Below are positions 17,580 through 25,162 of a stretch of 64,000 nt of DNA, piece after piece (within the stretch, counting starts at the first letter, position 1; each line of letters opens with the position of its first letter). Location of the stretch: positions 4,588,001 through 4,652,000 of the forward strand of contig OY970182.1 of NCBI GenBank assembly GCA_963708095.1, written 5' to 3'. The position numbers and the translations under genes are program-made. The notes below the pieces were generated by a model. That model did no database searches. It saw nothing but the letters and a program-made list of their open reading frames with translations, and was not told where the DNA came from. This DNA comes from JAJZVS01 sp963708095. GTDB taxonomy: Bacteria > Pseudomonadota > Alphaproteobacteria > Acetobacterales > Acetobacteraceae.

Positions 17580-18728
17580 TCAGGCGCTCAGCGCCTGCTC
17601 CGCCGCGGCCATGAGCTTCGCCGCATCGCAGCCGGACCCGCAGGGCGACGGCAGCACCGGCGTGATCCCGAACGAGGCGCTCAGCTGGGCGGCGAAGGCG
17701 CAGGCCGGCAGCCCGATCTGCGTCGCCGGCAGGAGCGCCGGCACAGTCCAGTTCAGGCTGGAAAGCGCGTGCGCGCTGACCGCCGCGGTCACGACGGGCG
17801 CGGTGGCAAGGCCGGTCGGCACCATCGGCAGCCGCGGCAGCAGCCCCAGCAGCGCGGCCAGCAGCGCCTCCGGGTTGGCACCCGCCAGCTTCAGCCCGAA
17901 GGTCGAGGCCACCGCCCGCAGCATCACGTTGAGCCGTGCCTGGATCTGCGCGGTCAGCGCCGGCAGGCCGATCTGCAACGGGTTGACCCCGAGGCTCGCC
18001 TGGAGTCGCGCCACCGCCGACAGCGCGGCCGTGAGGCTTGCCATCAGTTGCGGCGCGGCCAGCGGCGGCAGCGTGATCCGGGCAAGCGCGCGCAACGCGG
18101 CGGAGAGCTGCGCCGTCTCCGACAGGCTGGCGTTGAGCTGCGTGGCGGCCGCGATCATCGGCGCGAGCTTGCGCAATTGCGCGAGGAACGCAGCCCAGAG
18201 CGTCATCGGTTGCCCGCCTGGCAAGGTAAGTGCCAGCAGCAGCGACTGCGACGGGGCGAACAATCCAGCCTGCAATGCGAGCTGCACCTGCTCGATCGCG
18301 CTGTTCAGGGTCGCAAGCCGGACCCAGGGCTGCGGCGAGAAGGCGCCGAGCGTCGGCATTCCGGCGAGCACCGACATCCGCGCGTTCAAGGTCGCAATGA
18401 TCCGCGCGAAGGCGCGCGCCTGCGCCGGCTGCAACAGGTCGAGCCCGAGCTGTGCCAGCACCTGCGCACGCAATTGCGCCAGCGCCGAGATGGTCGCGAC
18501 CGCCGACAGCGAAAGCCGCAACTGCGGCAGCGGCACCGAAAGCCACGCCGGCTCCGGTGTCCAGGGTGCGGCGGGCAGGCCGTGCTCGGCGAGCCAGGCC
18601 GCCAGCGCCTGCGCGATGTTCGCTCCCGGCAGGCTCACCGATGCCGCGAGGCTCTCGCTCAGGTTCACCTGCAATTTCGGCAGCATCGCGGTGAGCGGGG
18701 CCATCGAGGCGTGGCAGAAGCATCCCAT
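17580..18728 (-). CDS. Unknown Ala/Leu-rich helical protein of the T6SS locus
   Basis: 382 residues from the ATG at 18728, which has AGGGAGAG upstream. No known family recognised. The sequence is a long run of amphipathic Ala/Leu-rich helices (for example LAQLRAQVLAQLGLDLLQPAQARAF) with very few charged residues and no clear transmembrane pattern or cleavable signal. Cysteines cluster at the two ends: MGCFCH at the start and CGSGC near the end, a possible metal or disulfide pair. It lies between hcp (convergent) and pppA (same strand, 150-bp gap). The position would suit a T6SS effector, adaptor or sheath/tube accessory, but that is a guess from context. Confidence 0.75.
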   Translation of the reverse strand: MGCFCHASMAPLTAMLPKLQVNLSESLAASVSLPGANIAQALAAWLAEHGLPAAPWTPEPAWLSVPLPQLRLSLSAVATISALAQLRAQVLAQLGLDLLQPAQARAFARIIATLNARMSVLAGMPTLGAFSPQPWVRLATLNSAIEQVQLALQAGLFAPSQSLLLALTLPGGQPMTLWAAFLAQLRKLAPMIAAATQLNASLSETAQLSAALRALARITLPPLAAPQLMASLTAALSAVARLQASLGVNPLQIGLPALTAQIQARLNVMLRAVASTFGLKLAGANPEALLAALLGLLPRLPMVPTGLATAPVVTAAVSAHALSSLNWTVPALLPATQIGLPACAFAAQLSASFGITPVLPSPCGSGCDAAKLMAAAEQALSA

Positions 18729-18878
18729 GCGGCTCTCCCTGGATGGCCGTCCCGCGGCGGATGTCACGACCCGCACGTCCGGCCGGGCGGGCAGGGCGCC
18801 GCCCACCGTTGCGCTATAGCACGGCATCGGCGTACGGCAGGGACGGCCCGTCGTTGCCGTCGGCGCGCGCCCGCGCCG

Positions 18879-19613
18879 TCAGGACGTCTGGTAGGCGACC
18901 ACGACCGCGGTGACGTTGTCGTTTACCTGCCGCGCCAGCGCCGCCGCGATCAGCGCCTCGGTCGGTGCCGAATTGCCCGTGCCGGCCAGCACCGCCGCGA
19001 GATCGGTATCGGCCAGCGTCTTGTTCAGCCCGTCGCTGCACAGCAGGAACCGGTCCCCCGGTTGCAGCCGGTCGGACACCTTGTCGAGCGCCACGTCGTC
19101 CAGCGCCGCGCCGACCGCGCGGGTGATGACGTTGGCGTGCGGATGGCGCTCCGCGTCCTCGGGGCGGATCGCGCCGCTGTCGACCAGTTCCTGCACCAGG
19201 CTGTGGTCGTGCGAGATCTGCATCAGTTCTCCGTCGCGCAGCAGGTAGGCGCGCGAATCGCCGGCCCAGAGGCAGGCGAAATGATCCTCCCGCACCACCA
19301 GGACCACGACGGTGGAGGCGATCACCACCTCGGGGCCGCGCCGCTCCGCCTCGGTGCGGAGTGCTGCGTGGGTGGCGGCGATGCGGCTGCGCACCTCGGT
19401 CAGGAGTTCCGTCGGGGTGACCTCGGGCGGGATCGCCTCCAGGGTCTCGGCGATCATGCCGGAGGCGACCTCGCCGGCGTCATGCCCGCCCGCCCCGTCG
19501 GCCACTGCCCACAGGCCGAGATCGGGCCGGTTGACCACGGTGTCTTCGTTATGCGTGCGCCGGGCCCCGACATGGGTGGTGGCCCAGGAGGTGATGCGGC
19601 CGGCGGCGATCAT
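18879..19613 (-). CDS. pppA: T6SS PP2C-type Ser/Thr phosphatase PppA
   Basis: 244 residues. PP2C metal-binding motifs are present: RRTHNEDTVV (first Asp), LWAVADGAGGHDAGEVAS, CLWAGDSRAYLLRDG, LLCSDGLNKTL and VNDNVTAVVV. In T6SS loci PppA removes the phosphate placed by the kinase PpkA and so switches the FHA-dependent assembly off. The start at 19613 overlaps the tagF stop (ATGA), so tagF and pppA are translationally coupled. No PpkA kinase is found in the window, so the opposing kinase must be encoded elsewhere. Confidence 0.92.
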   Translation of the reverse strand: MIAAGRITSWATTHVGARRTHNEDTVVNRPDLGLWAVADGAGGHDAGEVASGMIAETLEAIPPEVTPTELLTEVRSRIAATHAALRTEAERRGPEVVIASTVVVLVVREDHFACLWAGDSRAYLLRDGELMQISHDHSLVQELVDSGAIRPEDAERHPHANVITRAVGAALDDVALDKVSDRLQPGDRFLLCSDGLNKTLADTDLAAVLAGTGNSAPTEALIAAALARQVNDNVTAVVVAYQTS

Positions 19614-20218
19614 GGCGGCGGCGTGTCCCTGGCGCTGGTTCCGGCGATCATGCCGATGAAGGTGGTGGTGTCCGGCATCGCCGGGCAGGTGATGCGTCCG
19701 GGGGGCACGAGCGGGCCGCCCTCGGTCCACCAGCGGGAGCCGGCGCGCGGGCGCGCGGCGAGGCTCGGGGGTGGGCCCATCAGTGCCAGGATTGCGTCAG
19801 GATCGGCATCCTGATCGAGCGCGGCGCGCCCGGCGGTCTCGCAGCGGCCGAGCCAGGCGGTGTCCCCCTCCGTGGGGTCGTCCGGCAGTTCGTCCGCCCC
19901 GCCGTCCGGTGTGGCGGGGGGGAACAGGGCGGCGAAGGCGAGCGGGAAATAGCGTCCGGCGCGATCGACGCTCGGCAGCATCAGGCCGAGCGCCTCTCGC
20001 GGGCCGCAGACGCCTCCCGCCAGGGCGAAGCGCCAGACCGGTGCCTCCAGCCAGGCCGGCAGCCAGGCGGCGCCCAGCGCTTCACGGCTGGCGGAAAGCG
20101 CTGCCGCGATCCAATCGTCCCAGGGCTCGGTGAAGGCACGCGGCAGGCGCTGGCAGACGAAATCGCCGCGCGCGGGCAGCTTGCCGTAGATGCCGGCCAG
20201 CGGCGCGGGGCCTAGCAC
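19610..20218 (-). CDS. tagF: T6SS regulator TagF (ImpM family)
   Basis: About 202 residues. The N-terminus IYGKLPARGDFVCQRLPRAFTEPWDDWIAAALSASR is the TagF/ImpM signature; later RFALAGGVCGP, LMLPSVDRAGRYFPLAF and SRWWTEGGP also fit. TagF represses T6SS, probably by binding Fha, in parallel with phosphatase control. The start is uncertain: GTG 20218 places nine residues before YGKLP, as usual for the family, but no clear ribosome site precedes it; GTG 20242 is an alternative. The 3' end overlaps pppA by ATGA. Confidence 0.88.
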   Translation of the reverse strand: MLGPAPLAGIYGKLPARGDFVCQRLPRAFTEPWDDWIAAALSASREALGAAWLPAWLEAPVWRFALAGGVCGPREALGLMLPSVDRAGRYFPLAFAALFPPATPDGGADELPDDPTEGDTAWLGRCETAGRAALDQDADPDAILALMGPPPSLAARPRAGSRWWTEGGPLVPPGRITCPAMPDTTTFIGMIAGTSARDTPPP

Positions 20219-20511
20219 CGCACGCACCGGCGGGGCGCGCACCCGACAGTGACGGCCGGACCGCTGGTCCGGCGGGTGCGGAGAGGGCGGGCCGACGGAG
20301 GAGGCCGATGGGTCATCGCGCGGTCGGTCCGGTGCTGCGGGGGGGAGTTGCCTGCGGGCGTCGCGGCGCGCAGTCTGTCCCAAGCACCGGTCCGTCGGCA
20401 AGATCGTTATGCAGGCGACGCGCGGAAGCCGGAGGCCGGCCGGTCCGCGCCCGATCGGCCCTCGCCCGATCCCGGACCGCGGCGCCACGCTGCGATGGAC
20501 AGGCTCGCCGG
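20219..20511. other. Intergenic region between the lipoprotein gene and tagF
   Basis: About 290 bp without a convincing gene. It must hold the tagF-pppA promoter if that pair is not transcribed from the lipoprotein gene; I cannot point to a clear promoter, operator or hairpin. Confidence 0.4.
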
Positions 20512-20991
20512 TCAGCCGCAGGCGTTGCCGCGCCAGGTGAAGCCCTGCACGACGCTGCCTTTCAGTATGAAAATGGTCTCGCAGCCGCGCACCACAGCGA
20601 CCGGCGGAAGCACAGGGTACCAGCCCCAGATCCAGGGCGTTCCGTACGGCGCCACCGGCGCCACGAGATCGATCCGCTGGTGCACGTAGCTGAGATAGGT
20701 GACGCCGTTCGCCTGGAACGAGCGGTCCGGCATGCCCTCGATCGCGATCAAGGTGTTCAGGCTCTGGCCGACGAGGGGCTGCAACCGCGCCCGCCGTGCC
20801 GTCAGCCCATTCTGGCAGCCGGTGGCCAGGAGCGCCACCGCGAGCAGGATCCCCGCGCGGCCGAGGACCGGGCCGGCGGCGGGCCGGCGCGGCGGCTTCG
20901 GCCGACATGTGCTGACACCCGTGTGCAACGTGAGGCGCGGCGGGCGGCAGGTGCGGGTCGCCCTGTCGGGCCACGTCGGGAAGCGGCTCAT
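20512..20991 (-). CDS. Small predicted lipoprotein of unknown function
   Basis: 159 residues from ATG 20991, supported by AGGAG eleven bases upstream. A long, Arg/Pro-rich N-region is followed by a hydrophobic core and lipobox (GILLAVALLATGCQNG), with Cys at about residue 59. The mature ~100 residues contain LQPLVGQSLNTLIAIEGMPDRSFQANGVTYLSYV, which resembles small SmpA/BamE-like or OmlA-like envelope proteins that begin with a G-x-P loop after a helix, but the match is weak. The N-region before the core is unusually long; an internal start cannot be excluded. Same strand as tagF, 290 bp upstream. Confidence 0.65.
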   Translation of the reverse strand: MSRFPTWPDRATRTCRPPRLTLHTGVSTCRPKPPRRPAAGPVLGRAGILLAVALLATGCQNGLTARRARLQPLVGQSLNTLIAIEGMPDRSFQANGVTYLSYVHQRIDLVAPVAPYGTPWIWGWYPVLPPVAVVRGCETIFILKGSVVQGFTWRGNACG

Positions 20992-21091
20992 GACGCTTTC
21001 GGCTCCTGCGGCGGTCGCCCTCCTGGATAACCCGGCGGGGGCGGGACGCGCCGGACCATCATATCCGGCCCATCATATGATGCGCCGCCGG

Positions 21092-22135
21092 TCACGCGAG
21101 CGCCTCCGGCGGCAGCCACAGGACCTGGCCGATGCGGTCGGCACCGGCGGCGAGCATCGCCAGCCGGTCGAAGCCGAGCGCGATCCCCGCCGTGGGCGGC
21201 AGGCCATGCGCAAGGGCCGCCAGGAAATCCTCGTCGAGCGGCCAGTCCGGGCCGTGCAGCGCATGGCGCCGGGCGCGGTCGGCGATGAAGCGGGCGCGCT
21301 GTTCGGCGGGGTCGGTGAGTTCCTCGAACGCGTTGGCGAGTTCGATGCCGCAGGCGAACAGCTCGAAGCGCAGCGCGACGCGCGGATCGGCCGGGTCGCG
21401 CCGGGCGAGCGCGGCCTGGGCGGCCGGCCAGTGGGTGAGGAAGGTGGGGTGGTCGCGGCCGATGCGCGGCTCGATCCGTTCCAGCAGCAGGCGGAAGAAC
21501 AGGTCTTCCCAGTCCTCGCCGGGGCGCAAGCGGGCGCCGGCGGCGGCAGCCAGCGCGGCCGCGTCGCCTGCGGTGCCTAGCAGGTCGGCGCCGGCGTGGC
21601 GGGCGAAGGCGTCCGCCAGGGTCAGCCGCTCGAACCGGCCGAGGTCGGTGGCGATGCCGCGACAGGCGACGAGGGGCGGCAGCACGGCGCGAAGGAAGGC
21701 TTCGGTCTCGTCCATCAGCGCGGCGAGGCTGGCGCCCGGGCGGTACCATTCGAGCATGGTGAACTCGGGCGCGTGCAAGTCCGAGGCCTCGCCGTCGCGC
21801 CAGACCCGGGCGAGCTGGAAGATCGGTCCGGCGGCGCCGGCGAGCAGCCGCTTCATCGCGAATTCCGGGCTGGTGTGCAGCCAGAGGGGGGTCACGGTGC
21901 CGTCGGGGGCGGTGCGGTCGGCGCGGACGGCGCGGAGGTGGACTTCCTCGCCCGGGGCCGGGACGGCGTAGGGGGTTTCCACCTCGGTGTAGCCGCGCGC
22001 GGTGAAGAAGGCGCGGGTGGCTTCGGTGAGCCGGGCCCGGCGGCGGAGGAAGGGCAGGCGGGCGGCGAGGCGGTCCGGGTGCCAGGTGGGGGAGGGCGAA
22101 CCAGGGGTGGGCGAGCCAGGGGAGGGGGGAGTCAT
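21092..22135 (-). CDS. epmA: EF-P lysine aminoacylase EpmA (PoxA/GenX)
   Basis: 347 residues. Class II lysyl-tRNA-synthetase-like catalytic core without the anticodon domain, as in EpmA, which attaches beta-lysine or lysine to elongation factor P. Motif 2 region FQLARVWRDGEASDLHAPEFTMLEWY, ELFACGIELANAFEELTDP, and motif 3 TAGIALGFDRLAML are clear. ATG 22135 is chosen because the preceding in-frame codons are unlike the family and would cross the divergent promoter region. No EpmB aminomutase or efp gene is in the window. Divergent from the ATP-binding gene at 22384 across 248 bp. Confidence 0.92.
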   Translation of the reverse strand: MTPPSPGSPTPGSPSPTWHPDRLAARLPFLRRRARLTEATRAFFTARGYTEVETPYAVPAPGEEVHLRAVRADRTAPDGTVTPLWLHTSPEFAMKRLLAGAAGPIFQLARVWRDGEASDLHAPEFTMLEWYRPGASLAALMDETEAFLRAVLPPLVACRGIATDLGRFERLTLADAFARHAGADLLGTAGDAAALAAAAGARLRPGEDWEDLFFRLLLERIEPRIGRDHPTFLTHWPAAQAALARRDPADPRVALRFELFACGIELANAFEELTDPAEQRARFIADRARRHALHGPDWPLDEDFLAALAHGLPPTAGIALGFDRLAMLAAGADRIGQVLWLPPEALA

Positions 22136-22383
22136 GCGCCGAGGATAGCCGGATTTGGCGCGGCGGCGGAGAGACGGCACGCGCAGCGTGGTTGCGGGCG
22201 GGCGGGTGTGGCAAGGTGGCGTCATGTCGGTCCGTCTGTCCCTTTTCCTGTTCGCCGTCTCGCTGCCGGCGGCGGCACCCGCCAAGGCGGCGTTCCGGTA
22301 CCCCGCTCGCAGGTGCCGTGCGGCGGGTAGCCCGCGCGGCGATTTCGCCCCGGCGCGCCGGGACCGATGCGGGGAGGAAGCGC

Positions 22384-23571
22384 ATGCTGTCGGACGATGA
22401 GCTTCGCGTCTTGCTGCACAGGGGCGAGGCGGACCACGTCGAACGCACCGTGAGCCTGCGCGACCGCAGTAAGTTCGGCGAAGCCATCTGCGCATTCGCC
22501 AACGACCTGGCCGATCGGCGCACGCCCGGCGTCCTGTTCGTCGGCGTGGCCGACGATGGAAGTTGCGCCAACCTGACGATCGACGAGCAGTTGCTCCAGA
22601 CCCTGATGGGGTTCCGAAGCAATGGCAACATCCTGCCGCCGCCGATGATGCAGGTCCGGCGCCACACACTGGACGGTTGCACGATGGCGATCGTGGAAGT
22701 TCAGCCGGCCGAGAATCCGCCGATCAAATACGACGGCCGGGTCTGCGTCCGCATCGGCCCTCGCCGTGGCTACGCGACGGCCGAGGAAGAGCGCCGACTG
22801 GTGGAGAAGCGCCGCTGGGGTGCCCTGCCGTTCGACCAGCAGCCGATTGCCGGGGCGAGCGTGGCCGATCTCGATCTGCTGCGTTTCCGGGAGGAATATC
22901 TGCCCACCGCGGTCCATCCCGACGTGCTGGCGGAGAACGGTCGGACGGTCGAAGAGCAGATGCGCGCGCTGGGCATCATCGGGCCCGAGGGGCGGCCGAC
23001 AGCCCTCGGCCTGCTGGTCTGCGGCAAGGACCCCCGCGCCTGGCTGCCGGGCGCCTATGTCCAGTTCGTCCGCTATCCTGGCGCGGCGATCGGCGACATG
23101 GTGCAGGACCAGAAGGAGATCGGCGGCCCGCTCGCGGTCATGCTGCGCCAGATCGACGAGGTGATTGCGGCCAACATCGAACTCGCGGCCGATCTGAGCG
23201 GTCCGGTCCAGCAGGTGCGGGCCAGCTATCCGGCGATCGCCTTGCAGGAACTGGTGCGCAACGCGGTGATCCACCGGACCTACGAGATGACGACTGCACC
23301 CGTGATGCTGACATGGTATGCCGACCGGGTGGAGATCACGAGCCCCGGCGGCCCGTACGGCGTGGTGACGGCGGAGACCTTCGGCCAACCCGGCGTGACG
23401 GACGCGCGCAACCCGGCGCTGGCCGCTGCCGCCAAGGCCATGGGGTTCGTCCAGCGCTTCGGTTCGGGCATTCCCCGCGCCCGGGCGGCGTTGCAGCGCA
23501 ACGGGAACCCGCCGCCGGAGTTCAGGGTCGAGGCGAACTTCGTGCATGTGACCGTCTGGGCCGCGCCATGA
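22384..23571 (+). CDS. AlbA_2/Schlafen-like ATP-binding protein
   Basis: 395 residues. The N-terminal ~130 residues resemble the AlbA_2 (bacterial Schlafen-like) domain: GEADHVERTVS, KFGEAICAFANDLADRR, GVLFVGVADDG and KYDGRVCVRIGPRRGYATAEEERRL. The C-terminal part resembles the HATPase_c_4 domain of the same family: ALQELVRNAVIHRTYE (N-box), VMLTWYADRVEITSPGGPYG and MGFVQRFGSGIPRARAAL. The ATG follows GGGGAGGAAGCGC, a strong ribosome site. The stop overlaps the start of the ParA-like gene by ATGA, so the two are made together. The function of such proteins ranges from transcription control to phage defence; which applies here is not visible. Base composition is slightly less GC-rich than the flanks. 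Confidence 0.8.
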   Translation: MLSDDELRVLLHRGEADHVERTVSLRDRSKFGEAICAFANDLADRRTPGVLFVGVADDGSCANLTIDEQLLQTLMGFRSNGNILPPPMMQVRRHTLDGCTMAIVEVQPAENPPIKYDGRVCVRIGPRRGYATAEEERRLVEKRRWGALPFDQQPIAGASVADLDLLRFREEYLPTAVHPDVLAENGRTVEEQMRALGIIGPEGRPTALGLLVCGKDPRAWLPGAYVQFVRYPGAAIGDMVQDQKEIGGPLAVMLRQIDEVIAANIELAADLSGPVQQVRASYPAIALQELVRNAVIHRTYEMTTAPVMLTWYADRVEITSPGGPYGVVTAETFGQPGVTDARNPALAAAAKAMGFVQRFGSGIPRARAALQRNGNPPPEFRVEANFVHVTVWAAP

Positions 23572-24563
23572 AGACGATCGGCTTCTTCAACAACAAGGGT
23601 GGCGTCGGCAAGACGTCGCTCGTCTATCACGTGGCATGGATGTTGGGACTATGCGGTTGGCGTGTGCTCGCCGTTGACCTCGACCCGCAGGCCAACCTGA
23701 CCAGCATGTTCCTGCCCGAGGAGCGGTTGGAGGAAATCTGGGAACAAACGCCGCGCCCGACCCTGCATGGCGCGGTGTCGCCGCAGTTTCGCGGCGTCGG
23801 CGACATCGTTCCCCCCGCGATCGAGGAAGTACAGGAGCGTATCGGCCTGCTCGCGGGAGATCTGGAATTGTCGCAGATCGAGGACGATCTGTCGCAGGCA
23901 TGGCCGAAATGCCAGTCGGGCGACGAGCGTTCGTTCCGCGTGATGAGCGCCTTCGCGCGCGCAATCGGTGTCGGTGGCGCGGCATTTACGGCGGAAGTCG
24001 CGCTGGTCGATGTCGGTCCGAACCTTGGTGCCCTCAACCGCGCCGCGCTGCTGGCGTGCGATTTTGTCGTCGTGCCGCTCGGCGCCGACCTGTTCTCCCT
24101 GCAGGGTTTGCGCAACATGGGGCCGACGTTGCGGAAATGGCGTGCCACCTGGCAGCAGATGCGTCCGAACAACCCCGACCCGTCGCTGGTCTTGCCGCCC
24201 GGAATGATCGAACCGATCGGCTATGTGGTCATGCGGCATTCGGTGCTGGCGGGGCGGCCGGCGCGCGCGTTCGGCAAGTGGATCGCGCGCATCCCGGCCG
24301 ACTATCGCCGCTTCGTCCTTGACCGGCCGGACGGGGAAGCCAGTGATGTAGAATCCGATCCCAACCGGATCGCACGACTCAAGGACTACCGCTCGCTGAT
24401 GCCCATGGCACAGGAAACCCGCAAGCCGATGTTCCTGTTGCGTCCAGCGGATGGCGCGTTCGGCGGCCACCAGGGCGCGGTGCTCGATTGCTATGGCGAT
24501 TTCGAGGCGCTGACGCGCGAGATCATCCGCCGCGTCGGCCTGCCCGCCGACCCACCCGCCTGA
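23568..24563 (+). CDS. ParA/MinD-like P-loop ATPase
   Basis: 331 residues. The deviant Walker A FFNNKGGVGKTSLVYHVAW with its signature first lysine, the A' motif VLAVDLDPQANLTSMFL and a Walker-B-like ALVDVGPNLGALNRAALLACDFVVVPLGADLFSLQGLRNMG identify a ParA-type ATPase that would dimerise with sandwiched ATP. No ParB, parS-like repeat or replication gene is nearby, and a chromosomal parAB pair is normally elsewhere, so a plasmid-type partition role is unlikely. Translationally coupled to the AlbA_2 protein before it (ATGA), which suggests a two-component cassette. Only 9 bp separate its stop from the convergent moaB stop. Confidence 0.88.
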   Translation: MKTIGFFNNKGGVGKTSLVYHVAWMLGLCGWRVLAVDLDPQANLTSMFLPEERLEEIWEQTPRPTLHGAVSPQFRGVGDIVPPAIEEVQERIGLLAGDLELSQIEDDLSQAWPKCQSGDERSFRVMSAFARAIGVGGAAFTAEVALVDVGPNLGALNRAALLACDFVVVPLGADLFSLQGLRNMGPTLRKWRATWQQMRPNNPDPSLVLPPGMIEPIGYVVMRHSVLAGRPARAFGKWIARIPADYRRFVLDRPDGEASDVESDPNRIARLKDYRSLMPMAQETRKPMFLLRPADGAFGGHQGAVLDCYGDFEALTREIIRRVGLPADPPA

Positions 24564-24572
24564 CCGCCCGCG

Positions 24573-25121
24573 CTACTCCGCCGCCGGTTTCAGATGCTCC
24601 TGCAACCGCGGCATCAGCTCCACCAGGTTGCAAGGCCGGTGTCTGTTATCAAGCTGGAACAAAAGGATGTCGTCCCACGCATCCTTCACCGCCCCGGTGC
24701 TGCCCGGCAGCGCGAACAGGTACGTGCCGCGCGCCACCCCGCCCAGCGCGCGCGACTGCATGGTGGAGGTGCCGATCTTCTCGTAGCTCAGCATGCGGAA
24801 CAATTCGCCGAATCCCTCGATCCGCTTGTCCAGCACCCGCTCGAACGCCTCCGGCGTCACGTCGCGGCCGGTGATGCCGGTGCCGCCGGTCGTGATCACG
24901 ACATCGATCGTCGGATCGGCGATCCAGGCGCGGAGATGCTCGGTGATCGCGGCGACATCGTCCTTCACGATCGTGCGTGCTGCCAGCGCGTGTCCGGCGG
25001 CGACGATGCGTGCGGCCAGTGCCGCGCCGGAGGTATCGGTTTCCAGGGTCCGCGTGTCCGACACGGTCAGCACGGCGATGGTGACCTGGATGAACGGGCG
25101 GCTTTCGTCGATGCGGGCCAT
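24573..25121 (-). CDS. moaB: Molybdenum cofactor biosynthesis protein MoaB
   Basis: 182 residues. MoaB/MogA family: IAVLTVSDTRTLETDTSG, VVITTGGTGITGRDVTPEAFERVLDKRIEGFGELFR, and ALPGSTGAVKDAWDDILLFQLDNRHRPCNLVELMPR. The protein adenylylates molybdopterin or is a paralogue with related binding. AAGGAG lies just upstream of ATG 25121. It follows the lytic transglycosylase gene by 41 bp on the same strand and may share its transcript. Confidence 0.94.
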   Translation of the reverse strand: MARIDESRPFIQVTIAVLTVSDTRTLETDTSGAALAARIVAAGHALAARTIVKDDVAAITEHLRAWIADPTIDVVITTGGTGITGRDVTPEAFERVLDKRIEGFGELFRMLSYEKIGTSTMQSRALGGVARGTYLFALPGSTGAVKDAWDDILLFQLDNRHRPCNLVELMPRLQEHLKPAAE

Positions 25122-25162
25122 GGGAGCGGCTCCTTCCGGGGGCGGACTCGGGGCGCGTGACC

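Noticed and set aside
23568..24563. Chromosome or plasmid partition ParA
   Set aside because: No ParB partner, no parS-like repeats and no replication genes; the partner is an AlbA_2-type protein.
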